Source: Pontimicrobium sp. SW4 | GTDB taxonomy: Bacteria; Bacteroidota; Bacteroidia; Flavobacteriales; Flavobacteriaceae | Reading direction: 5' to 3' | Length of the DNA stretch: 64,000 bases | NCBI RefSeq assembly: GCF_039954625.1 | Contig: NZ_CP157199.1 | Location: 682,001-746,000, forward strand | Part shown: in pieces, positions 43,485 through 53,283 of the stretch | Layout of the letters: each line of letters starts with the position of its first letter | Numbering within the stretch: the stretch's first letter is position 1 | Position numbers and translations under genes: made by a program | Notes under the pieces: generated by a model | Databases searched by the model: none | What the model was told of the DNA's origin: nothing | What the model saw: only the letters and a program-made list of their open reading frames with translations

Positions 43485-46400
43485 ATGAGTAGTAGTTTTT
43501 TTAGTTTGATTAAAAAAAATTTGCAAACGTTTTTTTATTTAAAAGCCAGCGTTTTCTTTCTTGCATTTTTTTTCTTTGGAAATAGTGTTGGAGCAAACAA
43601 TTTGTTTCAAGAGAGTAAAAATGATTTAAGTTCTGTGCCAATTAAAACTGTTAATAAATATGATTTAATTGCTCAGATTAGAGAGCAAATTATAGGTAGT
43701 GTTACTGATGCAAAAACCAACAAAGCCATAGCATATTGTAATATTGGAGTGGAAGGTTTCCAAATAGGAACTTCAAGTAACGAACTGGGAGAATTTGTTT
43801 TAGAGGTAGATTCGTTACCTGTTACCATCGTTTTTTCTCATTTAAACTATGAAGAGAAAGTAGTGGAAGTCACAAACACAAGTAATCTAACCATTCAATT
43901 AACACCTTTGGTAAATAGCTTGAATGAAGTTGTTCTTTCAGCAAATAGAAAAAGTAATTACCCTTATGAATTAGCTTTAGAAGCATTTTCGAAGACGAGA
44001 AAATTAACAGATAAAAGCAATTATGGTCAAGCGTTTTATAGACAAAAATCAAAAAACGGTGACGAATACACAGAGTTTTCAGAGATTATTTATGATACAG
44101 AATATACTGTTGATGGTATAAACGATTGGGAAATTTTAGAAGGTAGATATGCCTTAAAACGAGAAAAAATTAATAATAGCAATTTTACGCTTCTCTCTCG
44201 TATTCTAAAGGCGATACAGCCAGATACTGATGATATCATTTTTCCATTAAGTTATGAAGTTAAAGAGTATTATGATGTAAAAATTGTGGATATGTTATCC
44301 TCCGGAGATGAAGATATAGCCGTGTTGGAATTTAAGCCCTTGCCAGAAGTGAAAACACCAGCTTTTGAAGGGGAAGCTTACATAAATACCAAGACATATG
44401 AAGTATTAAAAATTAGTGGTACTGTAATGAATGATCGGTTAGATTTTATAAAATTCAGAGAAAAAAGAACTTATACAAAAAACTACACATTATCTTACGA
44501 AATGGCTTTTAAAAAGAGCTCAAAAGATGATTTGTTAATTGATTATATAAAAGTAGATCACTCTTTTGATTATTATAAGGGGGATAGCCTTGTAACTCAT
44601 GTTTCGTCAACTTCAAATTTGACGTATTTTGAACACTATGATACTGATAGCCCAAGACGGTTTAGAAAAAGTTTCAAGGATTCAAAAAGTGATTGGGAAA
44701 CACTAAATAAAATAGGTTATAATGAGAAGTTTTGGAAAGATAACCCAATAGTAAAGCGAACTCCAGTTGAAGATGAGGTTATTGCCTCTTTTGAAAAAGA
44801 TAATGCGTTTGAATCTATATTTCTTAATACTAAAGAGCAAATTGCATTTATGCAAAGTAATTTGGTAGGTGATGTATTTATTGAGAGTTTGGATTCTCAA
44901 CTTAGAAATTATAATAATAATAATCCAGTAGAGAAGGTATTTCTTCATACAGATAAAGACGTCTATTTTCCAGGAGAAATGATTTGGTACAATGCTTATG
45001 CTGTATTAGGTGCGTATCATCATTTTTCAACTGGAAGTATGCAAATACAAGTAGATTTAATAGATGAACACAATGTCATTGTTGAATCAAAAAATCATAA
45101 GTTAATTGAAGGTCAAGGAGAAGGAAATATTATTATCCCTGTTGAGTTGCCTGAAGGAACTTACCAATTAAGAGCTTATACCAATTGGATGCGAAATTTT
45201 GATAATGCGTTCTTTTTTACAAAAACAATTCAACTTTTAAATGCCAAAAAAACTACTAGAAGACCATTAAATACTGATGATAAAATTGATTTGCAATTTT
45301 TCCCAGAAGGTGGCCAAGCAGTGAATGGGTTAAATGGAAAAATATCATTTAAGGCAATAGGCAGTGATGGGTATTCAAGGGAAGTTAAAGGCATTATAAA
45401 AAATTCTAAAGGAGAAACCGTTGTACCTATAAATACTTTATATCAAGGAATGGGATTTTTTACTTTAAATCCTCAGCCTAATGAAACCTATACGGCCATA
45501 TTAGATAATGGTTCTATATATAAACTTCCAGAAGCACAAAATGAAGGATATTCAATGTTAATTGATAACCTAGATACCAATAATATTAAGGTAAAAGTTC
45601 AAGCAAGTAATACACTTAGATCAAAGCCATTCTACATTATTGGAACTATAAATAATGAGAAGTATTATCAAGGCAAATTTGTTTTTAATGCTCAGTCTTT
45701 ACTTGATTTTGAAATTCCAAAAAACAAGCTTCCAAGTGGTGTGATGACCCTTACACTTTTTGATGAACAAATGCGACCATGGTCTGAGCGTCCAGTTTTT
45801 GTTAATAATAAGGAAGAACTAATAATAGAAACAAAACTAGAAAATTCTAGCTTTGAAAAAAGAGAGAAAATTGAATTAAAAGTAAATGTGAAAGATGTTT
45901 ACGGTACACCATTATCTACAAATTTTTCAATTGCTATTACTGATGTAGACAAAGTATATAAAAACAAATTTGACACAAATATTTTAACATACTTTTTATT
46001 AGAATCTAATTTGAAAGGACATATTGAAAACCCAGGGTATTTTTTTAGTGATAGTAAGAGATCTACGAGAGCTAAGCTCGATTTAGTTATGTCAACTCAT
46101 GGATGGCGCAAATTTAACTGGCACGAAATGGATAATATAACTTTTAGCTCACCTAAAGAGTTTCTATTCAAGAAGGGTTATTCAGTTTCAGGCAATGCTA
46201 CCAATATGGAGGATGTTCCTTTGATGAATAGAGAGTTGAAAATGATTGCCAAATCTAAATCTAGTCAGTTAATGGATTTATATGTTACAAAAACAGATGA
46301 AGAAGGTAATTTTAAAATCCAAAATGTTACTAATGCTGGAGATGTTGAATTGACGTTTAACGCTTACCAATCTGACGGTGACCCTATACAAACTAAAGTT

Positions 46401-47291
46401 GTCTTAATAGATAATAATGATAATCATAATTTACCAAAACCAAACTTTAAGAGTAAATATAAAGATATGCAAGGTGATGTTTTAGATAACTACAACAAAA
46501 AAGCGTCTACTTTTTTTATGTATGAAGATGTTGAGAAACTAGATGAAGTATTAGTTACTGCTAAAAAAAAATCAGTTAGCGAGCTTACTAAATATTCAGA
46601 GTCATTATATGGGGTGAAACCAGATCATACAATAATAAATGAAGATAAAACGGCTGGTAATATACTATATCACTTAGGTAATATTCCGGGGGTTTCTGTC
46701 GATTTATCTTTCAACTGGGTTAATTTTAGAGGGAATCAATATGGACCATTGTGGATTGTAGATGGTATGAGGTTAGATGGTGAGATAGACCCTAGATTTG
46801 GTCGGCTAGAAAGAGACGAAGTAGAAGACTCTAAAACGAAAAGACTTTATTATGACAAACCCAAGACTAATAATGTGCCACTAATGGTTCAAAACCTTGA
46901 TTTTTCAAATGTAGAAAGAATTGAAATTTTAAAACGTGGCTCTCAAACAGCTATTTATGGACCAGTTGGAAGATATGGTGTTATTATTGTGTATACAAAA
47001 ACCGGAAGACCTAAGGTTGATAAAGTATTTTCGTCTAAACATACTATTCAAGGGTATTCTAAACTTAAAGAATTTTATTCGCCTAAATACAATGTAGAAT
47101 TAGAATCGCATAAAAATCCAGATAATAGAACAACACTTTATTGGAATCCTTCAGTAAAAACAGATAAAAATGGTAATGTTACTATTATTTTCTATAATTC
47201 AGATAGTGCTAAAGCTATTGAAGTAGATATTCAAGTATTGTCACAATATGGAATTCCAGGAGTTTATTTAAATACGTTTAAAAAACAATAG
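43485..47291 (+). CDS. Large exported protein with carboxypeptidase-regulatory, MG2-like and TonB-plug domains
   Basis: 1,268 aa with a signal-type N-terminus (VFFLAFFFFGNSVGAN). A CarboxypepD-regulatory domain (IIGSVTDAKTNKAIAYCNI, about 68-145) is followed by a beta-rich region, an alpha-2-macroglobulin MG2-like part (VFLHTDKDVYFPGEMIWYN near 485, PEGTYQLRAYTNWMRN), further Ig-like domains, a second regulatory-like segment (SGNATNMEDVPLMNRELK), and a TonB-receptor plug near the end (LDEVLVTAKKK, YHLGNIPGVSVDLSFNWVNF, VERIEILKRGSQTAIYGP). There is a plug but no barrel. Such proteins are widespread in Flavobacteriia; they are thought to sit in the periplasm or outer membrane, role unknown. 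Confidence 0.82.
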   Translation: MSSSFFSLIKKNLQTFFYLKASVFFLAFFFFGNSVGANNLFQESKNDLSSVPIKTVNKYDLIAQIREQIIGSVTDAKTNKAIAYCNIGVEGFQIGTSSNELGEFVLEVDSLPVTIVFSHLNYEEKVVEVTNTSNLTIQLTPLVNSLNEVVLSANRKSNYPYELALEAFSKTRKLTDKSNYGQAFYRQKSKNGDEYTEFSEIIYDTEYTVDGINDWEILEGRYALKREKINNSNFTLLSRILKAIQPDTDDIIFPLSYEVKEYYDVKIVDMLSSGDEDIAVLEFKPLPEVKTPAFEGEAYINTKTYEVLKISGTVMNDRLDFIKFREKRTYTKNYTLSYEMAFKKSSKDDLLIDYIKVDHSFDYYKGDSLVTHVSSTSNLTYFEHYDTDSPRRFRKSFKDSKSDWETLNKIGYNEKFWKDNPIVKRTPVEDEVIASFEKDNAFESIFLNTKEQIAFMQSNLVGDVFIESLDSQLRNYNNNNPVEKVFLHTDKDVYFPGEMIWYNAYAVLGAYHHFSTGSMQIQVDLIDEHNVIVESKNHKLIEGQGEGNIIIPVELPEGTYQLRAYTNWMRNFDNAFFFTKTIQLLNAKKTTRRPLNTDDKIDLQFFPEGGQAVNGLNGKISFKAIGSDGYSREVKGIIKNSKGETVVPINTLYQGMGFFTLNPQPNETYTAILDNGSIYKLPEAQNEGYSMLIDNLDTNNIKVKVQASNTLRSKPFYIIGTINNEKYYQGKFVFNAQSLLDFEIPKNKLPSGVMTLTLFDEQMRPWSERPVFVNNKEELIIETKLENSSFEKREKIELKVNVKDVYGTPLSTNFSIAITDVDKVYKNKFDTNILTYFLLESNLKGHIENPGYFFSDSKRSTRAKLDLVMSTHGWRKFNWHEMDNITFSSPKEFLFKKGYSVSGNATNMEDVPLMNRELKMIAKSKSSQLMDLYVTKTDEEGNFKIQNVTNAGDVELTFNAYQSDGDPIQTKVVLIDNNDNHNLPKPNFKSKYKDMQGDVLDNYNKKASTFFMYEDVEKLDEVLVTAKKKSVSELTKYSESLYGVKPDHTIINEDKTAGNILYHLGNIPGVSVDLSFNWVNFRGNQYGPLWIVDGMRLDGEIDPRFGRLERDEVEDSKTKRLYYDKPKTNNVPLMVQNLDFSNVERIEILKRGSQTAIYGPVGRYGVIIVYTKTGRPKVDKVFSSKHTIQGYSKLKEFYSPKYNVELESHKNPDNRTTLYWNPSVKTDKNGNVTIIFYNSDSAKAIEVDIQVLSQYGIPGVYLNTFKKQ

Positions 47292-47316
47292 TGTTAGATT
47301 TTAATCTAACGCTATT
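47287..47316. terminator. Bidirectional terminator between the plug protein and lysA
   Basis: AATAGTGTTAGATT / AATCTAACGCTATT pair almost completely (one T-G pair) and lie between two convergent genes. Confidence 0.75.
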
Positions 47317-47336
47317 GAAACAAATTGGCAATTTGT

Positions 47337-48569
47337 TTATTTTTTGATTGTTGATTTTTTTTCACTCAAATCAACCGTAATTTGATTCGCTAATAAATCA
47401 TCAAATGTTTCACGTTTTCTTATTAAATGTGCTTTATTATTGTACCATAAAACTTCAGCTGGTCTAAACCTAGAGTTATAATTACTAGCCATAGTAAAAC
47501 AATAGGCACCAGCATTTTTAAAAGCTAAAATATCGCCTTCGTTAATTTCGTTTATACGTCTGTTATTTGCAAATGTATCTGTCTCACATATATAACCAAC
47601 AACAGAGTAAAAACGTTCTCTACCTTGTGGATTAGAAATATTAGTTATTTCATGTTGAGAACCATATAGCATTGGTCTAATTAAATGATTAAATCCAGAA
47701 TCTACTTGTGCAAAAACAGTAGAGGTTGTTTGTTTAACGACATTCACTTTTGCTAAAAAGAAACCTGCTTCACTTACTAAGAATTTTCCAGGCTCAAAAG
47801 CAAGTGTTAATTCTTTACCATAGCTTTTACAAAACTCATTAAAACGAGAGGTTAATTTTTTTCCAAACTCTTCAATATTTGTTTCTATGTCACCTTTTTT
47901 ATAAGGGACTTTAAATCCAGAGCCAAAATCAATAAATTCAAGACTTTTAAAATTTTTCGCAGTTTCAAACAGTATTTCACTTGCATATAAAAACACATCA
48001 ATATCTAAAATGTCACTTCCAGTATGCATATGAATACCATTAATATGCATTTTGGTATTTTCTACAATTCTTATAATATGCGGAATTTGATGAATAGAAA
48101 TTCCAAATTTAGAGTCAATATGTCCAACAGAAATGTTTGTGTTTCCACCAGCCATCACATGCGGATTAATTCTAATGCACACTGGAATATCTGGATGTTT
48201 ACTTCCAAATTGTTCTAGTATTGAGAGATTGTCAATATTAATTTGTACACCTAGTTTAGCAACTTCTTCAATTTCTTCTAATGAAACACCATTTGGTGTA
48301 AAAATGATGTTTTGCGCTTTGAAACCAGCAACCAACCCTAATTGTACTTCTTGTATAGATACAGTATCTAAACCAGAGCCTAAGTTTTTTAGAAATTTTA
48401 AAACCGAAATATTGGATAATGCTTTAGCAGCATAATTAATCTTCAAATTTTTAACATTACTAAACGCTGAGATTAATCGTTTATATTGCGATTCTATTTT
48501 ATGTGCATCATACACGTAAATGGGACTTCCAAACTCCTTAGCTATGTTAAGTAGTTGCTCTTTTTTCAT
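47337..48569 (-). CDS. lysA: Diaminopimelate decarboxylase
   Basis: 410 aa, the last step of lysine synthesis: decarboxylation of meso-diaminopimelate to L-lysine with pyridoxal phosphate. The PLP lysine lies in KINYAAKALSN (K49); other family motifs are GSGLDTVSIQEVQLG, IHMHTGSDILD (phosphate/His region), FEPGKFLVSEAGFFLAKV, and the C-terminal GAYCFTMASNYNSRFRPAEV. Length is normal. It is monocistronic. Confidence 0.95.
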   Translation of the reverse strand: MKKEQLLNIAKEFGSPIYVYDAHKIESQYKRLISAFSNVKNLKINYAAKALSNISVLKFLKNLGSGLDTVSIQEVQLGLVAGFKAQNIIFTPNGVSLEEIEEVAKLGVQINIDNLSILEQFGSKHPDIPVCIRINPHVMAGGNTNISVGHIDSKFGISIHQIPHIIRIVENTKMHINGIHMHTGSDILDIDVFLYASEILFETAKNFKSLEFIDFGSGFKVPYKKGDIETNIEEFGKKLTSRFNEFCKSYGKELTLAFEPGKFLVSEAGFFLAKVNVVKQTTSTVFAQVDSGFNHLIRPMLYGSQHEITNISNPQGRERFYSVVGYICETDTFANNRRINEINEGDILAFKNAGAYCFTMASNYNSRFRPAEVLWYNNKAHLIRKRETFDDLLANQITVDLSEKKSTIKK

Positions 48570-48591
48570 GGTATTGTGTTTATTTATGCTT

Positions 48592-48599
48592 CAAATATA
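48592..48599 (-). promoter_or_regulatory. Probable -7 box of lysA
   Basis: CAAATATA on the plus strand reads TATATTTG on the minus strand, a perfect TAnnTTTG box 23 bp before the lysA ATG; no clear -33 box at standard spacing. Confidence 0.45.
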
Positions 48600-48720
48600 T
48601 TTTATTACTTTCTAATTATTACTAGAACAATTAAAAAATAGTAACAATTAAACTATTTGTTAATTATATAACAATTCTAAAAATGAGTTATTAATAAAGT
48701 TGCCATTACTAATTAAAATA

Positions 48721-48752
48721 TTAGTCTAATTAATAGCTATTATTTACATTTG
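48721..48752 (+). promoter_or_regulatory. Probable sucC promoter
   Basis: TACATTTG at 48,745-48,752 matches the Bacteroidota -7 box exactly; the -33 position has TTAG (48,721-48,724), a weak match. The ATG follows 25 bp later. Confidence 0.6.
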
Positions 48753-48777
48753 CGCATCTTAAATCATTAAGCAAGTT

Positions 48778-49968
48778 ATGAATTTACACGAATATCAAGG
48801 AAAAGAATTATTAAGCAGTTTTGGAGTACGTATTCAACGTGGTATTGTTGCACAAAATGCTGATGAAGCAGTTTTAGCAGCTAAGAAATTAACCGAAGAT
48901 ACTGGAACTGGATGGCATGTTATAAAGGCACAAGTTCACGCAGGTGGTCGTGGAAAAGGTGGAGGTGTGAAATTAGCCAAAAATCTTGATGAAGTTAAAG
49001 CAATAGCTAGTCAAATTATAGGAATGGATTTGATAACACCGCAAACTTCTGCTGAAGGAAAGCGTGTTCATCAGGTTTTAGTAGCTGAAGATGTTTACTA
49101 TCCTGGAGATTCTGAGCCAGAAGAGTATTATATGTCTGTACTTTTAAATAGAGGTACAGGGCGTAATATGATTATGTATTCTACTGAAGGAGGTATGGAT
49201 ATTGAAACGGTTGCTGAAGAAACACCACATTTAATTTTTACTGAAGAAATTGATCCTGCTACTGGTATTTTACCATTTCAAGCACGTAAAGTAGCTTTTA
49301 ATTTAGGCTTATCTGGAGCAGCATTTAAAGACATGACAAAATTTGTGACGTCTTTATATAAAGCGTATGTAGAATCTGATTCTTCATTATTTGAAATCAA
49401 TCCAGTTCTAAAAACAAGTGATGACAAAATTATGGCAGTTGATGCTAAAGTATCTTTAGATGATAATGCATTATTTAGACATAAAGACTTGGCTGAATTG
49501 CGTGACTTACGTGAAGAAAATCCAATTGAAGTTGAAGCTGGAGCTTTAGGCTTAAATTATGTTGATTTAGATGGAAATGTTGGTTGTATGGTAAATGGTG
49601 CAGGTTTAGCAATGGCAACAATGGATTTAATTAAACAAGCAGGTGGTGAGCCAGCTAATTTCTTAGATGTTGGTGGTACTGCTGACGCTGCTAGAGTAGA
49701 GGCTGCGTTTAGAATAATATTAAAAGACCCAGCAGTAAAAGCAATACTCATTAATATTTTTGGTGGAATTGTGCGTTGTGATCGTGTTGCTCAAGGTGTT
49801 ATTGATGCTTATACAAACATGGGTAATATAGAGGTGCCAATTATTGTAAGGCTTCAAGGTACTAATGCTGATATTGCGAAAGAACTTATTGATAGTTCTG
49901 GTTTAGATGTGCAAAGTGCTGTTGAATTTCAAGAAGCTGCCGATAAAGTTCAAGCGGTTTTAGCTTAG
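48778..49968 (+). CDS. sucC: Succinyl-CoA synthetase beta subunit (ADP/GDP-forming)
   Basis: 396 aa of the ATP-grasp ligase subunit of the TCA cycle, which with SucD interconverts succinyl-CoA and succinate with nucleotide phosphorylation. Motifs: [36 protein letters not shown] (nucleotide binding), [50 protein letters not shown], and [19 protein letters not shown]. Length is normal. SucD is not adjacent; a terminator follows immediately, so the subunits are encoded apart. Confidence 0.97.
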   Translation: MNLHEYQGKELLSSFGVRIQRGIVAQNADEAVLAAKKLTEDTGTGWHVIKAQVHAGGRGKGGGVKLAKNLDEVKAIASQIIGMDLITPQTSAEGKRVHQVLVAEDVYYPGDSEPEEYYMSVLLNRGTGRNMIMYSTEGGMDIETVAEETPHLIFTEEIDPATGILPFQARKVAFNLGLSGAAFKDMTKFVTSLYKAYVESDSSLFEINPVLKTSDDKIMAVDAKVSLDDNALFRHKDLAELRDLREENPIEVEAGALGLNYVDLDGNVGCMVNGAGLAMATMDLIKQAGGEPANFLDVGGTADAARVEAAFRIILKDPAVKAILINIFGGIVRCDRVAQGVIDAYTNMGNIEVPIIVRLQGTNADIAKELIDSSGLDVQSAVEFQEAADKVQAVLA

Positions 49969-49992
49969 TTAACATATACATATATATTTATT

Positions 49993-50020
49993 AAGAGTAG
50001 TGTAATACACTACTCTTTTT
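49993..50020 (+). terminator. sucC terminator
   Basis: AGAGTAGTGT / ACACTACTCT, perfect 10-bp stem, 3-nt loop, then TTTTT. Confidence 0.9.
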
Positions 50021-50181
50021 TGTTGCATAATTTTGTTTTGTATTAAAACGCAATATGTTAATTAAGTATTAATTATCGTTAAACATAAGTTAATTAGTAA
50101 ATAACTCTGTAACAATTGTGTTTAAAGTATAGTCTATAAGACATCAATCAATTTTATTTAATCAATTTAAAACGAACAATT

Positions 50182-50526
50182 ATGAAACAATTAAAAGCAT
50201 TACTGTTAGCCGTAACGATAACGTTTAGCAGTGTACTTATGGCAAGTACTAGTCCAGAAAAACCTTCGGTTGAAACTTCAAAAATTACATTGAAAATTGA
50301 GAGATTTCTCAAAAATCCAAGTTTTGATGTAGATCATGAGATGACAGCAAACGTTACGCTTACAATAAATAAAAACAACGAACTAGTTGTTTTATCTGTA
50401 GATTCTAACGATGAGAAAATGAAAAATTACATTAAGAGTAGATTAAATTATAGAAAAGTATCTGGGTCTTATGAAACTTTAAAAGATAAATTTATTGTAC
50501 CAGTTAGGTTAACTGCAGAAGAATAA
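50182..50526 (+). CDS. Small exported protein, unknown
   Basis: 114 aa with a signal peptide (ALLLAVTITFSSVLMAS) and a compact alpha/beta remainder (ANVTLTINKNNELVVLSVDS, MKNYIKSRLNYRKVSGSY, KFIVPVRLT) that resembles the small TonB C-terminal-like or 'secretion regulator' proteins of Bacteroidota; the match is by impression only. Monocistronic with its own terminator. Widespread as a conserved hypothetical in this group. Confidence 0.7.
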   Translation: MKQLKALLLAVTITFSSVLMASTSPEKPSVETSKITLKIERFLKNPSFDVDHEMTANVTLTINKNNELVVLSVDSNDEKMKNYIKSRLNYRKVSGSYETLKDKFIVPVRLTAEE

Positions 50527-50548
50527 GAAGCTTCATTGATTAGTCTTG

Positions 50549-50577
50549 AAAACTCCTAAGTGTTGCTTAGGAGTTTT
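50549..50577 (+). terminator. Terminator of the small exported protein gene
   Basis: AAAACTCCTAAG / CTTAGGAGTTTT, 12-bp stem, 5-nt loop, then T-run. Confidence 0.9.
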
Positions 50578-50723
50578 TTTACGTTTAATACTGTTTAGAA
50601 AGATTAGTATTATGGTTAAAAAATGAAAAGCAAAACGAACAATAGATTAATTTAGTATATTAATTAATTTATTTTAATTTATTGTAAATCAATAAGATAC
50701 AATTAAAATATATTCTAAGTCAT

Positions 50724-50753
50724 AAAAAAGACGATGAAAAGACGTCTTTTTTT
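50724..50753 (+). terminator. Orphan terminator-like hairpin
   Basis: AAAAAAGACG / CGTCTTTTTT with a 9-nt loop, T-rich 3' side. It lies 146 bp behind the previous terminator with no gene between, so it may end a small RNA starting around 50,600-50,690, or act on read-through; otherwise the 50,578-50,835 gap shows nothing. Confidence 0.5.
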
Positions 50754-50835
50754 CGATGAGATACATTATATCTACGATTATAAAAGGGTAATTATACCTA
50801 ATTTTATATAATCAATAATTAATTCTCACTCAGCC

Positions 50836-51237
50836 ATGATAAATCGTGTTGAAAAGTTAAGTTTGCTCTCAGAAATGATTGCATTCGCAAGAATTGATAA
50901 TAGCTTAAAAGAAATAGAATATAATTTTTTACTGGGAGTTGCTAAACAATTAGAGATTACCCAAGAAGATTTTGATTACCTATTAGATAACCCTGTCACA
51001 CATATTCATTTAAAGTCTCATAGTGAACGCATTGTTCAGTTTCATAGATTGGTATTGTTAATGAATTTAGATGCTGAAGTTGCAGAGAAAGATCTCATAA
51101 GACTTCACAATTTTGGGTTAAGAATGGGATTAGGTCATGAAGCCATTAATAGGGTTTTAGATTTAATGGAAAGTTTTCCGCATAAAATTATTCCTCCAGA
51201 TTTTTTAATAGACATTTTTAAAACACAGTATAATTAA
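50836..51237 (+). CDS. TerB-like all-helical protein
   Basis: 133 aa, soluble, all-helical, resembling the TerB/tellurite-resistance-protein-like fold: VEKLSLLSEMIAFARIDNSL near the start (residues 4-23), then EIEYNFLLGVAKQLEITQED and an acidic-helical repeat (LLMNLDAEVAEKDLIRLHNF). The family binds metals or membrane partners; here no metal-binding pattern is certain. Convergent with uvrB; stop codons are 20 bp apart with no clear terminator. Confidence 0.65.
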   Translation: MINRVEKLSLLSEMIAFARIDNSLKEIEYNFLLGVAKQLEITQEDFDYLLDNPVTHIHLKSHSERIVQFHRLVLLMNLDAEVAEKDLIRLHNFGLRMGLGHEAINRVLDLMESFPHKIIPPDFLIDIFKTQYN

Positions 51238-51256
51238 ACAATACTTTATAGAAAAA

Positions 51257-53260
51257 CTATACTTTTAATTGATTCAGCTTGGTTTGATAAGCCTTAATTT
51301 CATCCCTCACTTTTGCAGCAAGCATAAAGTCTAATTCTTTTGCTGCCTGCTCCATAAGTTTGCGTTTTTCACGAATCTTTTTTTCTAGTTCAGGTTTTGT
51401 TAAGTATTCACTTTCGGGTTCTGCTGCTTTTTGGGCTTCCAGTTCATAGTAGTAAGAACTCACAGAGTTTTTAGTTAATACATTATTTAAGCTTTTGTTT
51501 AAAGCTTTTGGTGTGATATCATTTGCAGTATTGTAGGCAATTTGTTTTTCTCTACGATAATTTGTCTCGTCCATAGTTTTCTGCATACTTTTGGTGACTT
51601 TATCAGCATACATAATAGCTCTTCCATTAAGGTGTCTTGCAGCTCTACCAACTGTTTGAGTTAAGGATCTTGCCGAACGTAAGAATCCCTCTTTATCGGC
51701 ATCTAAGATAGCAACTAAAGAAACTTCAGGTAAATCTAGTCCTTCACGTAATAAATTAACTCCAACAAGTACATCAAATAACCCTTTACGTAAATCTTGC
51801 ATAATCTCAACACGTTCTAAAGTGTCTACATCACTATGTATATAACGTACTCGAATTTGTATTCTAGCTAAATATTTAGTTAATTCTTCGGCCATTCGTT
51901 TGGTAAGTGTTGTGACTAAAGTACGCTCATCTTTTTCAACACGTTGCTGTATCTCTTCTATTAAATCATCAATCTGATTTAAGCTTGGTCTCACTTCTAT
52001 AATTGGATCTAATAAACCAGTTGGTCGTATGACCTGCTCAACATATATGCCATCTGTTTTTTGCAATTCATAATCCGCAGGCGTAGCACTCACGTAAATT
52101 ACTTGATTTTGTAGCGCTTCAAATTCTTCAAACTTTAAAGGCCGATTATCCATAGCTGCTGGTAACCTAAAACCATATTCTACTAAGTTCTCTTTTCGGC
52201 TTCTGTCTCCTCCATACATAGCATGAACTTGTGAAATAGTTACGTGACTTTCATCAATAACCATTAAAAAATCATCAGGAAAATAATCCAATAAACAGAA
52301 AGGTCTTGAACCTGCTTGTCTACCATCTAAATAGCGTGAGTAATTTTCGATACCAGAACAATAACCCAACTCACGAATCATTTCTAGGTCAAATTCGGTT
52401 CGTTCTTTTAAACGTTTGGCTTCTAGATGCTTTCCAATCTCTTTAAAGTAGTCGTGTTGTTTTACTAAATCGTCTTGAATATCTTTTATCGCGTTTTGCA
52501 ATACATCAGGTGAGGTTACAAACATATTTGCTGGATAGATAGTAAGTCTATCGTATTTTTCTATGATTTCGTTTGTTTGGATATTAAAAGCTTCAATATC
52601 TTCTATCTCATCTCCAAAAAAGTGAATTCGAAAAGCATCATCAGCATAACTCGGAAAAATATCTACAGTATCTCCTTTAATTCTAAAATTCCCATGGTTA
52701 AAATCTGCCTCAGTTCTAGAATATAAACTTTGAACTAATTGATGTAGTAATTTGGTTCGCGAAATAACCTGATCACGTTCTATCGTAATTACATTTTTTT
52801 GAAACTCTACAGGATTCCCAATACCATACAAACAAGATACAGATGCAACAACTAACACATCTCGTCTTCCTGAAAGCAATGAAGAGGTAGTACTTAAACG
52901 CATTTTTTCTATTTCTTCATTAATAGAAAGATCCTTTTCTATGTATACACCTGAGACAGGAATGTAGGCTTCAGGTTGATAATAATCGTAATACGACACA
53001 AAATATTCTACAGCATTATCTGGGAAGAATTGTTTGAATTCAGAATATAATTGAGCAGCTAAGGTTTTATTATGAGCTAGTACAAGCGTTGGGCGTTGAA
53101 CTTTTTCTATTACATTAGCAACTGTAAACGTTTTACCAGAACCAGTTACACCAAGTAATGTTTGGTACTTTTCATTAGAATTAATACCGTTAGAAAGTTG
53201 TTCTATAGCCTGAGGCTGATCACCAGTTGGACTAAATTCTGATTCAATTTTAAAGTGCAT
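51257..53260 (-). CDS. uvrB: UvrB, excinuclease ABC subunit B
   Basis: 667 aa of the helicase-like damage-verifying subunit of nucleotide excision repair. Visible: Walker A LLGVTGSGKTFTVANV (about 36-51), the beta-hairpin region FVSYYDYYQPEAYIP (about 88-102), VLVVASVSCLYGIG, DESHVTISQVHAMYGGDRSR, VSATPADYE, helicase motifs near LVGVNLLREGLDLPEVSL and TVGRAARHLNGRAIMYADK, and the C-terminal UVR motif (AAKELDFMLAAKVRDEIKAY). Length is normal. It starts 23 bp downstream of the T9SS giant gene's end on the same strand. Confidence 0.98.
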   Translation of the reverse strand: MHFKIESEFSPTGDQPQAIEQLSNGINSNEKYQTLLGVTGSGKTFTVANVIEKVQRPTLVLAHNKTLAAQLYSEFKQFFPDNAVEYFVSYYDYYQPEAYIPVSGVYIEKDLSINEEIEKMRLSTTSSLLSGRRDVLVVASVSCLYGIGNPVEFQKNVITIERDQVISRTKLLHQLVQSLYSRTEADFNHGNFRIKGDTVDIFPSYADDAFRIHFFGDEIEDIEAFNIQTNEIIEKYDRLTIYPANMFVTSPDVLQNAIKDIQDDLVKQHDYFKEIGKHLEAKRLKERTEFDLEMIRELGYCSGIENYSRYLDGRQAGSRPFCLLDYFPDDFLMVIDESHVTISQVHAMYGGDRSRKENLVEYGFRLPAAMDNRPLKFEEFEALQNQVIYVSATPADYELQKTDGIYVEQVIRPTGLLDPIIEVRPSLNQIDDLIEEIQQRVEKDERTLVTTLTKRMAEELTKYLARIQIRVRYIHSDVDTLERVEIMQDLRKGLFDVLVGVNLLREGLDLPEVSLVAILDADKEGFLRSARSLTQTVGRAARHLNGRAIMYADKVTKSMQKTMDETNYRREKQIAYNTANDITPKALNKSLNNVLTKNSVSSYYYELEAQKAAEPESEYLTKPELEKKIREKRKLMEQAAKELDFMLAAKVRDEIKAYQTKLNQLKV

Positions 53261-53283
53261 TCAGCAAAATTACGCAATAAATA

